Source: Hyphomicrobium sp.
GTDB taxonomy: Bacteria; Pseudomonadota; Alphaproteobacteria; Rhizobiales; Hyphomicrobiaceae
Direction of reading: 5' to 3'
NCBI GenBank assembly: GCA_030148425.1
Contig: JASBTM010000003.1
Coordinates: 372,001-436,000 of the forward strand
DNA length: 64,000 bases
Shown here: in pieces, positions 8,416 through 17,236 of the stretch
Layout of the letters: each line of letters starts with the position of its first letter
How positions within the stretch are numbered: the first letter of the stretch is position 1
Notes under the pieces: generated by a model
Databases searched by the model: none
The model's input: the letters and a program-made list of their open reading frames with translations, nothing else
Told to the model about the DNA's origin: nothing
Program-made: the position numbers and the translations under genes

Positions 8416-9904
8416 AAGCGGCGCGCATGGCTTTGCGATTACGGCCGTCAACGGGGAAGCCGCGCGCCTCGGGATCGAGCCCGGTATTTCGCTGGCCGAC
8501 GCGCGGGCGGCGCATCCCGGTCTGTTGTCGCGTCCGGCAGAGCCCGAGAAAGACCGTATCGCCCTTCTGAAGCTTGCGCGCTGGGCGGGCCGTTACGGTC
8601 CGAACCGGCACGTCGACGGCAAGGACGGGCTCTGGATCGACATCACCGGCGTGGCCCATCTTTTCGGTGGCGAAGAGGCGCTGCTCGACGACATAGTTCA
8701 GCGTCTGCAGTCGTTCGGAATAGCGGTGCAGGCCGGTCTGGCCGATACGCTCGGCGCGGCGCATGCACTTGCCCGCTTCGGCTGTCCGCCCGGCGCGGCC
8801 TGGGTGATGTCGCCCATTATGGAAACGCGGGAGGCGATCGCATCGCTTCCCGTCGAGGCGTTGCGGCTCGACCCATCGTGCGTTCTGCTGCTGAAGCGGC
8901 TGGGGCTCAAGCGTATTGGCCAGCTCTACGATATTCCGCGCGATAGCGTGGCCCGGCGGTTTCGATCTTCCGATGTGGCGTCCGCCGTTCTTGTCCGGCT
9001 CGATCAGGCTCTTGGCGTAGCGGAAGAGCCGCGCAAGCCGATGCAGCCGTTGCCGGTTCTTTCCGTCACGCGGGCGTTCGCCGAGCCGCTGATTTCCTCG
9101 GAGGCTCTGGAGGCTTTTACGGGAGAGCTGGCGGCCGAGCTTGCCGCGGCACTCGCTGAGAAGGATCTCGGCGCGCGCGTTTTGCGCCTGACATTCTATC
9201 GCGCCGACGGCACGGCAGGGTCGATCGCGGCGGCTATGAGCACGCCGTCCCACGATGCCCGCCACATGCTCGCGCTTCTCAAGGAGAAGTTTCCGGACAT
9301 GGATGCGGGTTTTGGCGTCGATCTGTTGAGGCTCGATGCGGTTCGAGCCGGCGAAAGCGGCGCGACTCAGAAACGCTTCACGGCGGGGGAAGGTTCGCCG
9401 TTTCGCCATCCCTCGGAGCTTATCGACAGGCTGGTCAATCGTTTCGGCAATGCGGCCATTACGGTGCTCAGACCCAACGGCAGCCATATTCCAGAACGGG
9501 CCGAGGTCCGGCTGTCGGCGCTCGACGTGCTCGCGGCCGAGAGTTCTTCGCGCGTTTCTTCTTATGCGCCGCCTTGGCCTTATCCGAAACGCCTGGAGCG
9601 TCCGGCGTTTTTGCTGGCGCGGCCTGAGCCGATCGAGGTGACGGCGGGCGTTCCTGCCGATCCGCCGAAAAGTTTCATCTGGCGGCGCGTCGAGCGTCGC
9701 GTGGTGCGCGCCGAGGGACCGGAGCGGATCGCGTCCGAGTGGTGGCTCTCTCTCGATGACGAGAAGAAGAAGCCGCGCACGCGCGACTATTACCGGATCG
9801 AGGATCAGAAGGGCGCACTGTACTGGGTTTTCCGGCATGGCCTTTATGAGGGAGAAGATACAAGCGAGCGACCGTCCTGGTTCCTGCATGGGCTTTTCGC
9901 ATGA
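8312..9904 (+). CDS. imuB: ImuB, catalytically inactive Y-family DNA polymerase homologue
   Basis: Scaffold of the ImuA-ImuB-DnaE2 mutasome; it binds the beta clamp and DnaE2. The 530-residue product has the Y-family fold, but the catalytic carboxylates are replaced: IWLPSWP stands where polymerases have the first Asp motif, and GLWIDITGVAHLFGGE stands where the SIDE motif should be. This loss is a known ImuB feature. The chosen ATG (MKRVVSIWLPSWP) follows a TGGAGTGGAG ribosome site. The stop overlaps the dnaE2 start (ATGA), so the two are translationally coupled. Confidence 0.92.
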   Translation: MKRVVSIWLPSWPIFRLKRAESAAVPSRQPFALIESGAHGFAITAVNGEAARLGIEPGISLADARAAHPGLLSRPAEPEKDRIALLKLARWAGRYGPNRHVDGKDGLWIDITGVAHLFGGEEALLDDIVQRLQSFGIAVQAGLADTLGAAHALARFGCPPGAAWVMSPIMETREAIASLPVEALRLDPSCVLLLKRLGLKRIGQLYDIPRDSVARRFRSSDVASAVLVRLDQALGVAEEPRKPMQPLPVLSVTRAFAEPLISSEALEAFTGELAAELAAALAEKDLGARVLRLTFYRADGTAGSIAAAMSTPSHDARHMLALLKEKFPDMDAGFGVDLLRLDAVRAGESGATQKRFTAGEGSPFRHPSELIDRLVNRFGNAAITVLRPNGSHIPERAEVRLSALDVLAAESSSRVSSYAPPWPYPKRLERPAFLLARPEPIEVTAGVPADPPKSFIWRRVERRVVRAEGPERIASEWWLSLDDEKKKPRTRDYYRIEDQKGALYWVFRHGLYEGEDTSERPSWFLHGLFA

Positions 9905-12900
9905 AGCCTAAGCCGCCGCCACGTTATGCCGAGCTGCAAGTGACGACGAATTTCTCGTTTCTGCGTGGGGCGTCTCATGCGGACGATCTTGTCGCGCAGG
10001 GCATCGAGCTTGGGCTTTCGGCGATTGCAGTGACAGATCGCAATTCGCTTGCGGGCGTCGTGCGCGCGCATGTAGCGGCGAGGGCGCCGGAAGGAGAGAA
10101 GGAAGCTAAAATTCGCCTTGTCATCGGCGTGCGGCTCGATCTCGAAGATGCGCCGAGCTTGCTTGTCTATCCGACGGATCGTGCGGCTTACGGGCGGCTG
10201 TGCCGACTGCTGTCCGAAGGTCAGCGTCGCGCGGACAAAGGCAAATGCACGCTCTATCTCGCGGATGTCGCGAGATACGCAGAAGGGCAGATTTTCGTCG
10301 CCCTGCCGCCTGACAATTGGGATTGGCGGGAGGTGCAGGAAGAGAAAATTCCGCCGCGCGAGGAGGACGTTCGAAGTGCGAAGATTTTGCCTTTTCTCTC
10401 CAAGAGAGACCTGTCGGATTCCCCTCCCCCTCGCGGGGAGGGGTTAGGGGCGGGGGGCTTTAACGGTGGTTTCCTTCACCCCACCCCCGCCCCGTCAAGG
10501 GGAGGGGAGTCCATTGCCCCTCTCCCCGCTCGCGGGGAGAGGGAGATGCTCGAAGCGTCGCTGTGGCGGATCAAAGCGGTGGTGGTCGGAGCGCCGCTTT
10601 ATCTGGCGGCGTCGCATACGCATCGCGGAGATGACCGTGCGCGCATCGCGGCGCTTTCGGCGCTGGGAGAGCGATGCGGGACGCCGATGGTCGCGACCAA
10701 CGACGTGCTTTATCACGAGCCCGGCTGCCGCCCGCTGCAGGATGTCGTCACGTGCATTCGCGAAAAGACGACATTGCGGGAGGCCGGGCTTCGGCTGGAG
10801 GCCAACGCCGAGCGGCACATCAAAAGCCCAGGCGAGATGGCGGAGCTTTTTCGCGGATACGAAGCGGCGCTTGAGCGCACGCTCGATATCGTCGACGCCT
10901 GTAAATTCTCGCTCGGTGAACTTCGATATGAATATCCGGACGAGCCGGTGCCGCTCGGCAAGACGCCGCAAGAGCATCTCTCTGATCTCGCCTGGAAAGG
11001 AGCAGAAACTCATTTTCCTGCGGGCATTCCGCAGAAAGTTAGAGATAGCCTCGAGAAAGAGCTGACGCTGATCGGCGAATTGAAATTCGCGCCGTATTTT
11101 CTCACTGTGCACGACATCGTCGCCTTTGCGCGATCGAAGGACATACTTTGCCAGGGACGCGGATCGGCGGCGAACTCGGTCGTTTGCTATTGCCTCGGCA
11201 TCACGGCGGTCAATCCGATTGAAGTCGATCTTTTGTTCGAGCGTTTCATCTCGTCGGCACGTCTGGAGCCACCGGATATTGACGTCGATTTCGAGCACGA
11301 GCGGCGAGAAGAGGTGATCCAATGGATATACGAGCGCTATGGGCGCGACCGCGCGGGGCTCGCCGCAACAGTCATTTCCTATCGCTCGCGCTCGGCCGTG
11401 CGGGACGTCGGCAAAGTGTTCGGTCTCTCGGAAGACACGATCGCGGCGCTTGCCGGAATGGTATGGGGCACGCACGCGGGCGGTGTGCCGCCGGATAAGC
11501 ATGTGCGCGGCGCGGGGCTTGATCCGACCGATCCGACGCTCAATGCGGCGATAAAACTCGCGCAGCAGCTGATGGGTTTTCCGCGGCACCTCTCGCAGCA
11601 TGTCGGCGGGTTCGTGCTGACGCGCGGGCCGTTGATCGAGGTCGTACCGGTCGGCAATGCAGCGATGGCGGATCGCACCTTCATCGAGTGGGACAAGGAC
11701 GACATCGCGGCGCTGAAGCTGATGAAAGTCGACGTTCTGGCGCTGGGCATGCTGACGTGCGTGCGCAAGGCGTTTGATCTGATCGAGAAGCATCACGGGC
11801 GGAAGCTCACGCTTGCCAGCGTGCCGCGCGACGATGAAAAAACCTACGACATGCTCTGCCGCGCGGATTCGATCGGCGTGTTTCAGGTTGAGAGCCGGGC
11901 GCAGATGAACATGCTGCCGAGACTGAAGCCGCGCATTTTCTACGATCTCGTCATCGAGGTTGCGATCGTCAGGCCGGGCCCGATTCAGGGCGATATGGTG
12001 CATCCATATCTGAGGCGCCGCTCCGGTGTAGAGAAGCCGGACTATCCATATCCTAAGGGGGGGGATGTGGATGAGCTTGAATCCATTCTCCGCAAAACTC
12101 TCGGTGTTCCGCTGTTCCAAGAGCAGGCGATGCGCATCGCCATGGTCGCGGCGGAGTTCAATGACAAAGAGGTCAATGATCTCCGACGCGCGATGGCGAC
12201 GTTCCGTCGGCTTGGGACTATCGGGCAGTTGGAAGAGAAGATGGTCTCCCAGATGGTGCGGCGCGGCTATGATGAAGAGTTCGCGACGCGCTGTTTTTCG
12301 CAAATCAAGGGTTTTGGCGAATACGGCTTTCCCGAAAGCCATGCTGCGAGCTTTGCGCTGCTGGTTTACGTCTCGGCGTGGATCAAATGCCATTATCCGG
12401 ATGTGTTCGCGTGCGCGCTTTTGAATTCGCAGCCGATGGGATTTTACGCGCCAGCGCAGATCGTCAGGGATGCGCGCGAGCACGGCGTGGAAGTGCGCGA
12501 TGCGGACGTCACGTTCTCTGCATGGCATTCGACGCTGGAGGATAAGGCGGAAGGGCCGCCAGCTCTCCGTCTTGGCTTGCGGCTGGTCGATGGTCTTTCA
12601 GAGGACGATCTTACAGGAATGTCGTGCGTGCGCACCCCTCTCCCCGTGAACAACGGGGAGAGGGAGACGCACGGCACTCTTGTCGACCTTGCTGCGCGCG
12701 GGAAACTTCGCGTTACGGCGCTGGAAAAGCTCGCGGCTGCTGATGCGTTTCGCTCGCTTGGTCTCGACCGACGGCAGGCTTTGTGGGAAGTCAAAGCGCT
12801 TGCCCGTGCGCCGCAGTTGCCACTCTTCGTCTGGGGTGAGGCGCGAGATATGGGTGAGGAAGCTGAGGTGCGCTTACCCGAAATGGGGCTCTCGGAACAC

Positions 12901-13473
12901 GTCGTCAACGACTATCAGACGCTCCGGCTTTCGCTCAAGGCGCACCCGATGTCGTTTGTGCGCGACGATTTCCACCGGGAGGGCGTGCTTTCGTGCGCAG
13001 ACCTGGGGAATGCCAAGAACGGGGCGTGGGTGCGCGTGGCAGGCGTCGTGCTCGTCCGGCAAAGGCCGGGGTCAGGCAACGTTGTGTTTATGACTATCGA
13101 AGATGAGACAGGCATCGCCAATGCCGTCATCTGGCCGAAGCTGCTCGAGAAGTTCCGCAAGGTCGTGATGACATCGCGGCTGATTTTGATCGAAGGACGC
13201 GTGCAAAAGCAGAAAGAGGAACGCGCGGACATTATTCATGTCGTGGCGGCAAGGCTGATAGACCGAAGCGACTGGTTGCTTCGCTTGTCGGAATGGGCTG
13301 CAGATATGGACGTGCCCGTTGCGAATGCCGATGAGGTGCTCAACCCCGAGCCAGGCTCAGCACATCCGAGCCGCAAGGAAGGTCAGCGTGTCCATCCACG
13401 TTTTTCGCAAGCACCTAAGCCGCGCCATCCCCGGAACGTGCGCATCATTCCGAAGTCGCGCGATTTCCATTGA
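9901..13473 (+). CDS. dnaE2: Error-prone DNA polymerase DnaE2
   Basis: C-family polymerase alpha subunit used for damage-induced mutagenesis, 1190 residues (typical 1050-1150). An N-terminal PHP domain (from ELQVTTNFSFLRGASHADDL) is followed by the polymerase core with the catalytic Asp pair in PPDIDVDFEHERREEV, and by a C-terminal OB-fold (VRVAGVVLVRQRPGSGNVVF). The extra length is partly explained by in-frame palindromic DNA repeats at 10421-10543 (encoding a Gly/Pro/Arg-rich stretch at residues about 174-215) and 12636-12664. It starts in the imuB stop codon and should be under LexA control. Confidence 0.95.
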   Translation: MKPKPPPRYAELQVTTNFSFLRGASHADDLVAQGIELGLSAIAVTDRNSLAGVVRAHVAARAPEGEKEAKIRLVIGVRLDLEDAPSLLVYPTDRAAYGRLCRLLSEGQRRADKGKCTLYLADVARYAEGQIFVALPPDNWDWREVQEEKIPPREEDVRSAKILPFLSKRDLSDSPPPRGEGLGAGGFNGGFLHPTPAPSRGGESIAPLPARGEREMLEASLWRIKAVVVGAPLYLAASHTHRGDDRARIAALSALGERCGTPMVATNDVLYHEPGCRPLQDVVTCIREKTTLREAGLRLEANAERHIKSPGEMAELFRGYEAALERTLDIVDACKFSLGELRYEYPDEPVPLGKTPQEHLSDLAWKGAETHFPAGIPQKVRDSLEKELTLIGELKFAPYFLTVHDIVAFARSKDILCQGRGSAANSVVCYCLGITAVNPIEVDLLFERFISSARLEPPDIDVDFEHERREEVIQWIYERYGRDRAGLAATVISYRSRSAVRDVGKVFGLSEDTIAALAGMVWGTHAGGVPPDKHVRGAGLDPTDPTLNAAIKLAQQLMGFPRHLSQHVGGFVLTRGPLIEVVPVGNAAMADRTFIEWDKDDIAALKLMKVDVLALGMLTCVRKAFDLIEKHHGRKLTLASVPRDDEKTYDMLCRADSIGVFQVESRAQMNMLPRLKPRIFYDLVIEVAIVRPGPIQGDMVHPYLRRRSGVEKPDYPYPKGGDVDELESILRKTLGVPLFQEQAMRIAMVAAEFNDKEVNDLRRAMATFRRLGTIGQLEEKMVSQMVRRGYDEEFATRCFSQIKGFGEYGFPESHAASFALLVYVSAWIKCHYPDVFACALLNSQPMGFYAPAQIVRDAREHGVEVRDADVTFSAWHSTLEDKAEGPPALRLGLRLVDGLSEDDLTGMSCVRTPLPVNNGERETHGTLVDLAARGKLRVTALEKLAAADAFRSLGLDRRQALWEVKALARAPQLPLFVWGEARDMGEEAEVRLPEMGLSEHVVNDYQTLRLSLKAHPMSFVRDDFHREGVLSCADLGNAKNGAWVRVAGVVLVRQRPGSGNVVFMTIEDETGIANAVIWPKLLEKFRKVVMTSRLILIEGRVQKQKEERADIIHVVAARLIDRSDWLLRLSEWAADMDVPVANADEVLNPEPGSAHPSRKEGQRVHPRFSQAPKPRHPRNVRIIPKSRDFH
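10421..10543. repeat. Compound palindromic repeat inserted in frame within dnaE2
   Basis: Three hairpins lie in a row: CCCCTCCCC/GGGGAGGGG at 10421-10443, a central unit with CCCC-GTCAA-GGGG near 10490-10507, and CCCTCTCCCCG/CGGGGAGAGGG at 10518-10543. The GC-rich segments on either side of 10460-10480 are also roughly complementary, so the block can fold as one large structure. It resembles the short palindromic elements scattered between genes in many Hyphomicrobiales. Here it is translated as part of DnaE2 without a stop or frameshift. Confidence 0.85.
12636..12664. repeat. Second palindromic repeat within dnaE2
   Basis: CCCTCTCCCCG (12636-12646) and CGGGGAGAGGG (12654-12664) form a perfect 11-base inverted repeat around a 7-base loop. 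The arms are the same as in the third hairpin of the 10421-10543 block. It encodes about ten residues (RTPLPVNNGERE region) in a part of DnaE2 where homologues are variable. Confidence 0.85.
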
Positions 13474-13528
13474 ACGAACACCACCGTGCCTTCAACAGTG
13501 CGATGGTGTTGCCGATTCAAAATTCAGA

Positions 13529-13789
13529 TCACTTGCAGGCGTTCTGCCAAGACGTGCATTCGGTGGTTCCGAACGTGCCGGTTTCGCACTTCGTGTGAAC
13601 TTCGCCTTTGCCCGCGCGGCCCTTGGCTTCGATAATGTTGGCGAGACCGTGGGTCGACATGATGACCGCGAGGTCGTGCGTCAGACCATCGCCGACCGCC
13701 GCGACTTTAATGCAATCGCCGGCTTGAGCCGCCGCCGAAAGTACACACATGACTGCAGCTGCCGTGAACCCAAGTTTCATTGAGCGCAT
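13529..13789 (-). CDS. Small secreted cysteine-containing protein, unknown function
   Basis: An 86-residue protein with a clear signal peptide (residues 1-23, cut near AAAQAGD) and a mature part of about 63 residues with four cysteines (in GDCIKV, TKCETG, TECTSW and NACK), which could form two disulfides in the periplasm. The ATG at 13789 has a strong GGAGG site 7 bases upstream; an in-frame ATG at 13780 is the alternative. It converges with dnaE2 (55-base gap). I do not recognise a characterised family. Confidence 0.7.
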   Translation of the reverse strand: MRSMKLGFTAAAVMCVLSAAAQAGDCIKVAAVGDGLTHDLAVIMSTHGLANIIEAKGRAGKGEVHTKCETGTFGTTECTSWQNACK

Positions 13790-13969
13790 TTTTGCCCCTC
13801 CGGATAATGGGTCTTCCGGCCGGGAACCTAGCGGGAGCGCGTGCGAAAGACAGCCGGTGTCAGGGTGCTATAAACAAAGGAATTGCAAGGCGTGCTGGAA
13901 TTGCCACTGCAGGGTTTTCTGGAGATTGCCGCGAAATCGGCGGTGCCCGAGCGCATAGGGAGTTGTTTC

Positions 13970-14404
13970 ATGACGGAAAAGCCCGCGGCAGGTCAGACCG
14001 CCACGACCGGCCGCTTCGACATCGGCGAGGTCGCTGCCTCGTTCCCATCGTCCGCTAAGACGCTGCTCGTCGACCGGTATTTGACGAATCGGGAAGCGGC
14101 GAGTGCGCGTGTGTTCCGCGTCTACAAACCGACGCCGCCGCATTATCACGCAACGTGCGACGAATACCTCTATGTCTTTTCCGGCCGCGGTACCTTCTGG
14201 ATGACGGACGCGGCGACGATCGCGGAATTCGGACCCGGTCAGCTATTGTTTTTCGAGAAGGGAACCGTACACGCCTTGCCCGATATTCTCGAAGAGCCGG
14301 TGGTGTTCCTTTCCGTCGATACGCCGCGGCGTGATCCGAAGGACATCATCTTCATCAATCCTGAAGATGGGACGCCAGAGAGCTTCGTCCAGCAGAGCTA
14401 TTGA
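13970..14404 (+). CDS. Single-domain cupin protein
   Basis: A 144-residue cupin. Motif 1 is visible as HYHATCDEYLYVFSGRG, which supplies two His and the Glu of the metal site; motif 2 is GPGQLLFFEKGTVHALPD, which supplies the third His. The ATG at 13970 follows AGGGAG; in-frame codons further upstream give non-cupin residues. It may bind a metal and a small ligand or act as an oxygenase or isomerase; nothing in the sequence decides the substrate. The gamma-glutamyltransferase gene follows after 48 bases and may be co-transcribed. Confidence 0.78.
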   Translation: MTEKPAAGQTATTGRFDIGEVAASFPSSAKTLLVDRYLTNREAASARVFRVYKPTPPHYHATCDEYLYVFSGRGTFWMTDAATIAEFGPGQLLFFEKGTVHALPDILEEPVVFLSVDTPRRDPKDIIFINPEDGTPESFVQQSY

Positions 14405-14452
14405 CCGCCCCATGCGTTTCCTTCCCCGCCGCATTGCCTCCCCGGAGACCGA

Positions 14453-16198
14453 ATGACCATCCGAATTTTGTTGGCGGCTTCGTGCCTGCTCGTCGCGCAA
14501 GCGGTATCGGCCCAGGAGTTCCGTCCAGCGCCAGAAGCGGAATCGGGAACGACGGATAAGGCTCTCGTCGTTGCGAAACGGCATATGGTCGTCGCAGCCG
14601 AACCGCTGGCAGCGGAAGCGGGACGCGAGATTTTGCGGAAAGGCGGATCGGCGGTCGACGCCGCAGTTGCGACCGAGATGGTTCTTGGGCTCGTCGAGCC
14701 GCAATCGTCGGGGCTAGGCGGCGGGGCGTTCATCACGCTTTGGGATGCGAAATCGCGCGCGCTTGTGACCATCGATGGCCGCGAGACGGCGCCGGCTGCG
14801 GCGAAGCCCGACCGCTTCCTTACGAAGGACGGCAAGCCGATGGCGTTCGAGGACGCGGTTCTGTCCGGCTTGAGCGTCGGCGTTCCGGGTGTGCTCCGCG
14901 CGCTCTACATGGCGCATGAGAAGCACGGCAAGCTGCCTTGGAAGACGCTGTTCGAACCGGCCATTAAGCTCGCGGAGGGCGGGTTTCCGGTTTCGCCACG
15001 CCTTGCGATTCTGCTCTCGAAAGAGAAGCCGGAAGATTTTGCGCCTGAAGCGCGGGCCTATTTTTTCGAGGACGGATCGAAGTCACGCGCCGCCGGATTT
15101 CTTTTGAAAAACCCCGAGTATGCGGCGTCGCTGCGTGCGGTCGCGGAGAAGGGGCCGGACGCATTTTATAGTGGCGATATCGCCGACGCGATCGTCAAAG
15201 CGGTGCAGGACGCCAAGAGCATTCGAGGCGATATGACCGCTGCCGATCTCGCGGCTTATGTCGCCAAGGAGCGCGAGCCGGTATGCGCTGCTTATCGCGG
15301 ACGGAACGTGTGCGGTATGGGGCCGCCGTCGTCCGGCGCGTTGACGGTCGGTGCCGTGCTGAAGCTCATCGAGCCGTTTCGCCAAGTCCAGGGGCCGTCC
15401 GCGCTCATGACGCCGCCGGCCCTCAACATCATCGCGGAAGCGGAGAAACTCTCCTATGCCGATCGCAATCGTTACATCGCCGATCCAGATTTCATCGCGG
15501 TGCCATCGGGCTTGCTCGATGACACGTATCTTGCTGAGCGCCGGAAGCTGATCAACCCCGACAAGGCGATGGAGAAAGCAGAGGCGGGACTGCCGCCGGG
15601 ACTCGCGAAAAAGACGTTCGGCATCGATGCGACCTACGAGGTGCCAGGCACGACGCAGGTTTCGATTATCGACGACGCGGGGAACGCGTTCGCGATGACC
15701 GCGACAATCGAAAGCGCGTTCGGCTCTCATCTCTGGGCGAAGGGCTTTCTGCTTAATAACGAGTTGACGGATTTTTCCTTTGTGCCGGTCGATGCGAACG
15801 GAATTGCGGTGGCAAATGCCGTTGCAGGCGGCAAGCGGCCGCGAAGCTCGATGGCGCCTACCATCGTTTTTGGTGCCGACGGCGCGCCGGAGATCGTCAC
15901 GGGGTCGCCGGGCGGCTCGCAGATCATCCTTTACGTGGTTAAGACGCTTGTCGGCATGATCGACTGGGAACTCGATGCGCAGCAAGCTGTGGCTCTGACC
16001 AATTTTGGTAGCCTCGGCGGACCGTTTCTGATCGAATCTTCATTGCCGGTGCTGTGGCCCGCCTATGAACTCACGAGCTATGGCCAGGCCGTAACCGCCG
16101 CGACGATGACGTCAGGCATCAACACTATCGCGCGGCGGGGTGGCTTACTCGAAGGTGGTGCAGATCCGCGCCGCCAGGGTGTCGCGCTCGGCGATTGA
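14453..16198 (+). CDS. ggt: Gamma-glutamyltransferase (glutathione hydrolase)
   Basis: Periplasmic Ntn-hydrolase that cleaves or transfers the gamma-glutamyl group of glutathione. The 581-residue precursor has a signal peptide (cut near AVSAQEF), the large-subunit motif GLVEPQSSGLGGGAF, and the small-subunit start TTQVSIIDDAGNA. The first Thr there aligns with the catalytic N-terminal Thr exposed by autocleavage; the usual His after the Thr pair (TTH) is Gln here. The downstream motifs LLNNELTDFS and GGKRPRSSMAPTIV are also family hallmarks. Length and motif order are normal. Confidence 0.93.
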   Translation: MTIRILLAASCLLVAQAVSAQEFRPAPEAESGTTDKALVVAKRHMVVAAEPLAAEAGREILRKGGSAVDAAVATEMVLGLVEPQSSGLGGGAFITLWDAKSRALVTIDGRETAPAAAKPDRFLTKDGKPMAFEDAVLSGLSVGVPGVLRALYMAHEKHGKLPWKTLFEPAIKLAEGGFPVSPRLAILLSKEKPEDFAPEARAYFFEDGSKSRAAGFLLKNPEYAASLRAVAEKGPDAFYSGDIADAIVKAVQDAKSIRGDMTAADLAAYVAKEREPVCAAYRGRNVCGMGPPSSGALTVGAVLKLIEPFRQVQGPSALMTPPALNIIAEAEKLSYADRNRYIADPDFIAVPSGLLDDTYLAERRKLINPDKAMEKAEAGLPPGLAKKTFGIDATYEVPGTTQVSIIDDAGNAFAMTATIESAFGSHLWAKGFLLNNELTDFSFVPVDANGIAVANAVAGGKRPRSSMAPTIVFGADGAPEIVTGSPGGSQIILYVVKTLVGMIDWELDAQQAVALTNFGSLGGPFLIESSLPVLWPAYELTSYGQAVTAATMTSGINTIARRGGLLEGGADPRRQGVALGD

Positions 16199-16237
16199 TG
16201 CTAGGGAAGGCGGAAAAATTTCCGGCGAGTTGCATCC

Positions 16238-17236
16238 TTGAATAGCTCATCCATCACAGTTGTCGGCGCGGGTATCTTTGGCCTCTGGCAGGCCTACACT
16301 CTTTTGCGTGCAGGCTTTGCCGTACGCCTGATCGAAGAGAGCACCGAGCCTTTCTCGCGGGCGTCGAGCCGGTGGGCGGGAGCGATGATCGCTCCCGAAT
16401 GCGAAGCTGAGGGCGCTCCGGCAGTCGTTCGCGATTTGGGGCGCGAAGCGCTAGGCATTTGGCGCGCGCAATATCCGTTCGCGATCAATAACGGCACGCT
16501 GGTCGTGGCGCATGGGCGCGACGCGGGTGATCTCAGTCGTTTCGGACGGATGACGGAACGGCACTTGGCCGTTGGTGCTGCGCACATCGAAGAGATGGAG
16601 CCGGCACTCGCAGGCCGTTTCGAGCGCGGCCTCTATTTCGAGAGTGAGTCGCATCTCGATGCGAGAAAAGCGCTCGCGTGGCTGCTAGAGCAGATTTCGG
16701 TGCTTGGTGGTGAAGTTCGTTTTGGCGTCAAATGGGATGGGCGCGCAGACGACGTTGTAATTGATTGCCGGGGCATAGGGGCCCAGGACGACCTCAAGGT
16801 TTTGAGGGGCGTGCGCGGCGAACGTGTTCTCATCGAGACGCACGACATCAGCCTCGCGCGGCCCGTGCGGCTTTTACATCCGCGCCAGCCGATTTACGTC
16901 GTGCCGCAGGGTGACGGCCGGTTTGTTGTCGGCGCTAGCGTCGTCGAACGTGAGGACGACGGGCCGATGACGCTCAAATCGGCGCTGGATCTTCTGGGCT
17001 CAGCGTATGCGCTGCATCCAGCGTTCGGTGAAGCGTCAGTGCTGGAGATGGGCGCTGGCGTCAGGCCGTCGTTTCCCGATAACGTGCCGCGCATCATCGT
17101 TGAACAGGGCGGCCGTCTGATTCGCGTCAACGGCGCGTACCGGCACGGTTTTCTGCTCGCGCCGGTGATCGCACGTGAGGTGCAACGCTACCTGTCAGAC
17201 GGCCGGAGTCAGGGAATTCTGTTCAGCGATCCCTGA
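16238..17236 (+). CDS. thiO: Glycine oxidase ThiO-like FAD-dependent amine oxidase
   Basis: Oxidises glycine to iminoglyoxylate (dehydroglycine) for thiazole formation in thiamin biosynthesis. The 332-residue protein has the FAD-binding Rossmann motif VVGAGIFGLWQAY at the N-terminus and the DAO-family C-terminal pattern (GAGVRPSFPDNVPRI, then VNGAYRHGFLLAPVIA). The role assignment rests on similarity plus the nearby thiS-thiG-thiE genes; a general D-amino-acid oxidase is the alternative. The start is TTG at 16238 with a weak ribosome site. Its last 42 bases overlap the 3' end of the minus-strand acyltransferase gene. Confidence 0.82.
   Translation: MNSSSITVVGAGIFGLWQAYTLLRAGFAVRLIEESTEPFSRASSRWAGAMIAPECEAEGAPAVVRDLGREALGIWRAQYPFAINNGTLVVAHGRDAGDLSRFGRMTERHLAVGAAHIEEMEPALAGRFERGLYFESESHLDARKALAWLLEQISVLGGEVRFGVKWDGRADDVVIDCRGIGAQDDLKVLRGVRGERVLIETHDISLARPVRLLHPRQPIYVVPQGDGRFVVGASVVEREDDGPMTLKSALDLLGSAYALHPAFGEASVLEMGAGVRPSFPDNVPRIIVEQGGRLIRVNGAYRHGFLLAPVIAREVQRYLSDGRSQGILFSDP

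Noticed and set aside
8177..9889. Long minus-strand frame opposite imuB
   Set aside because: Shadow of a GC-rich gene; no motifs, and it would face a well-supported translesion gene.
10495..12528. Long minus-strand frame opposite dnaE2
   Set aside because: Shadow frame with low-complexity Arg/His composition; dnaE2 motifs lie on the other strand.
10421..12664. Possible CRISPR-like repeat array in dnaE2
   Set aside because: The repeats are palindromes at irregular spacing within a coding frame, without unique spacers of constant length or cas genes.
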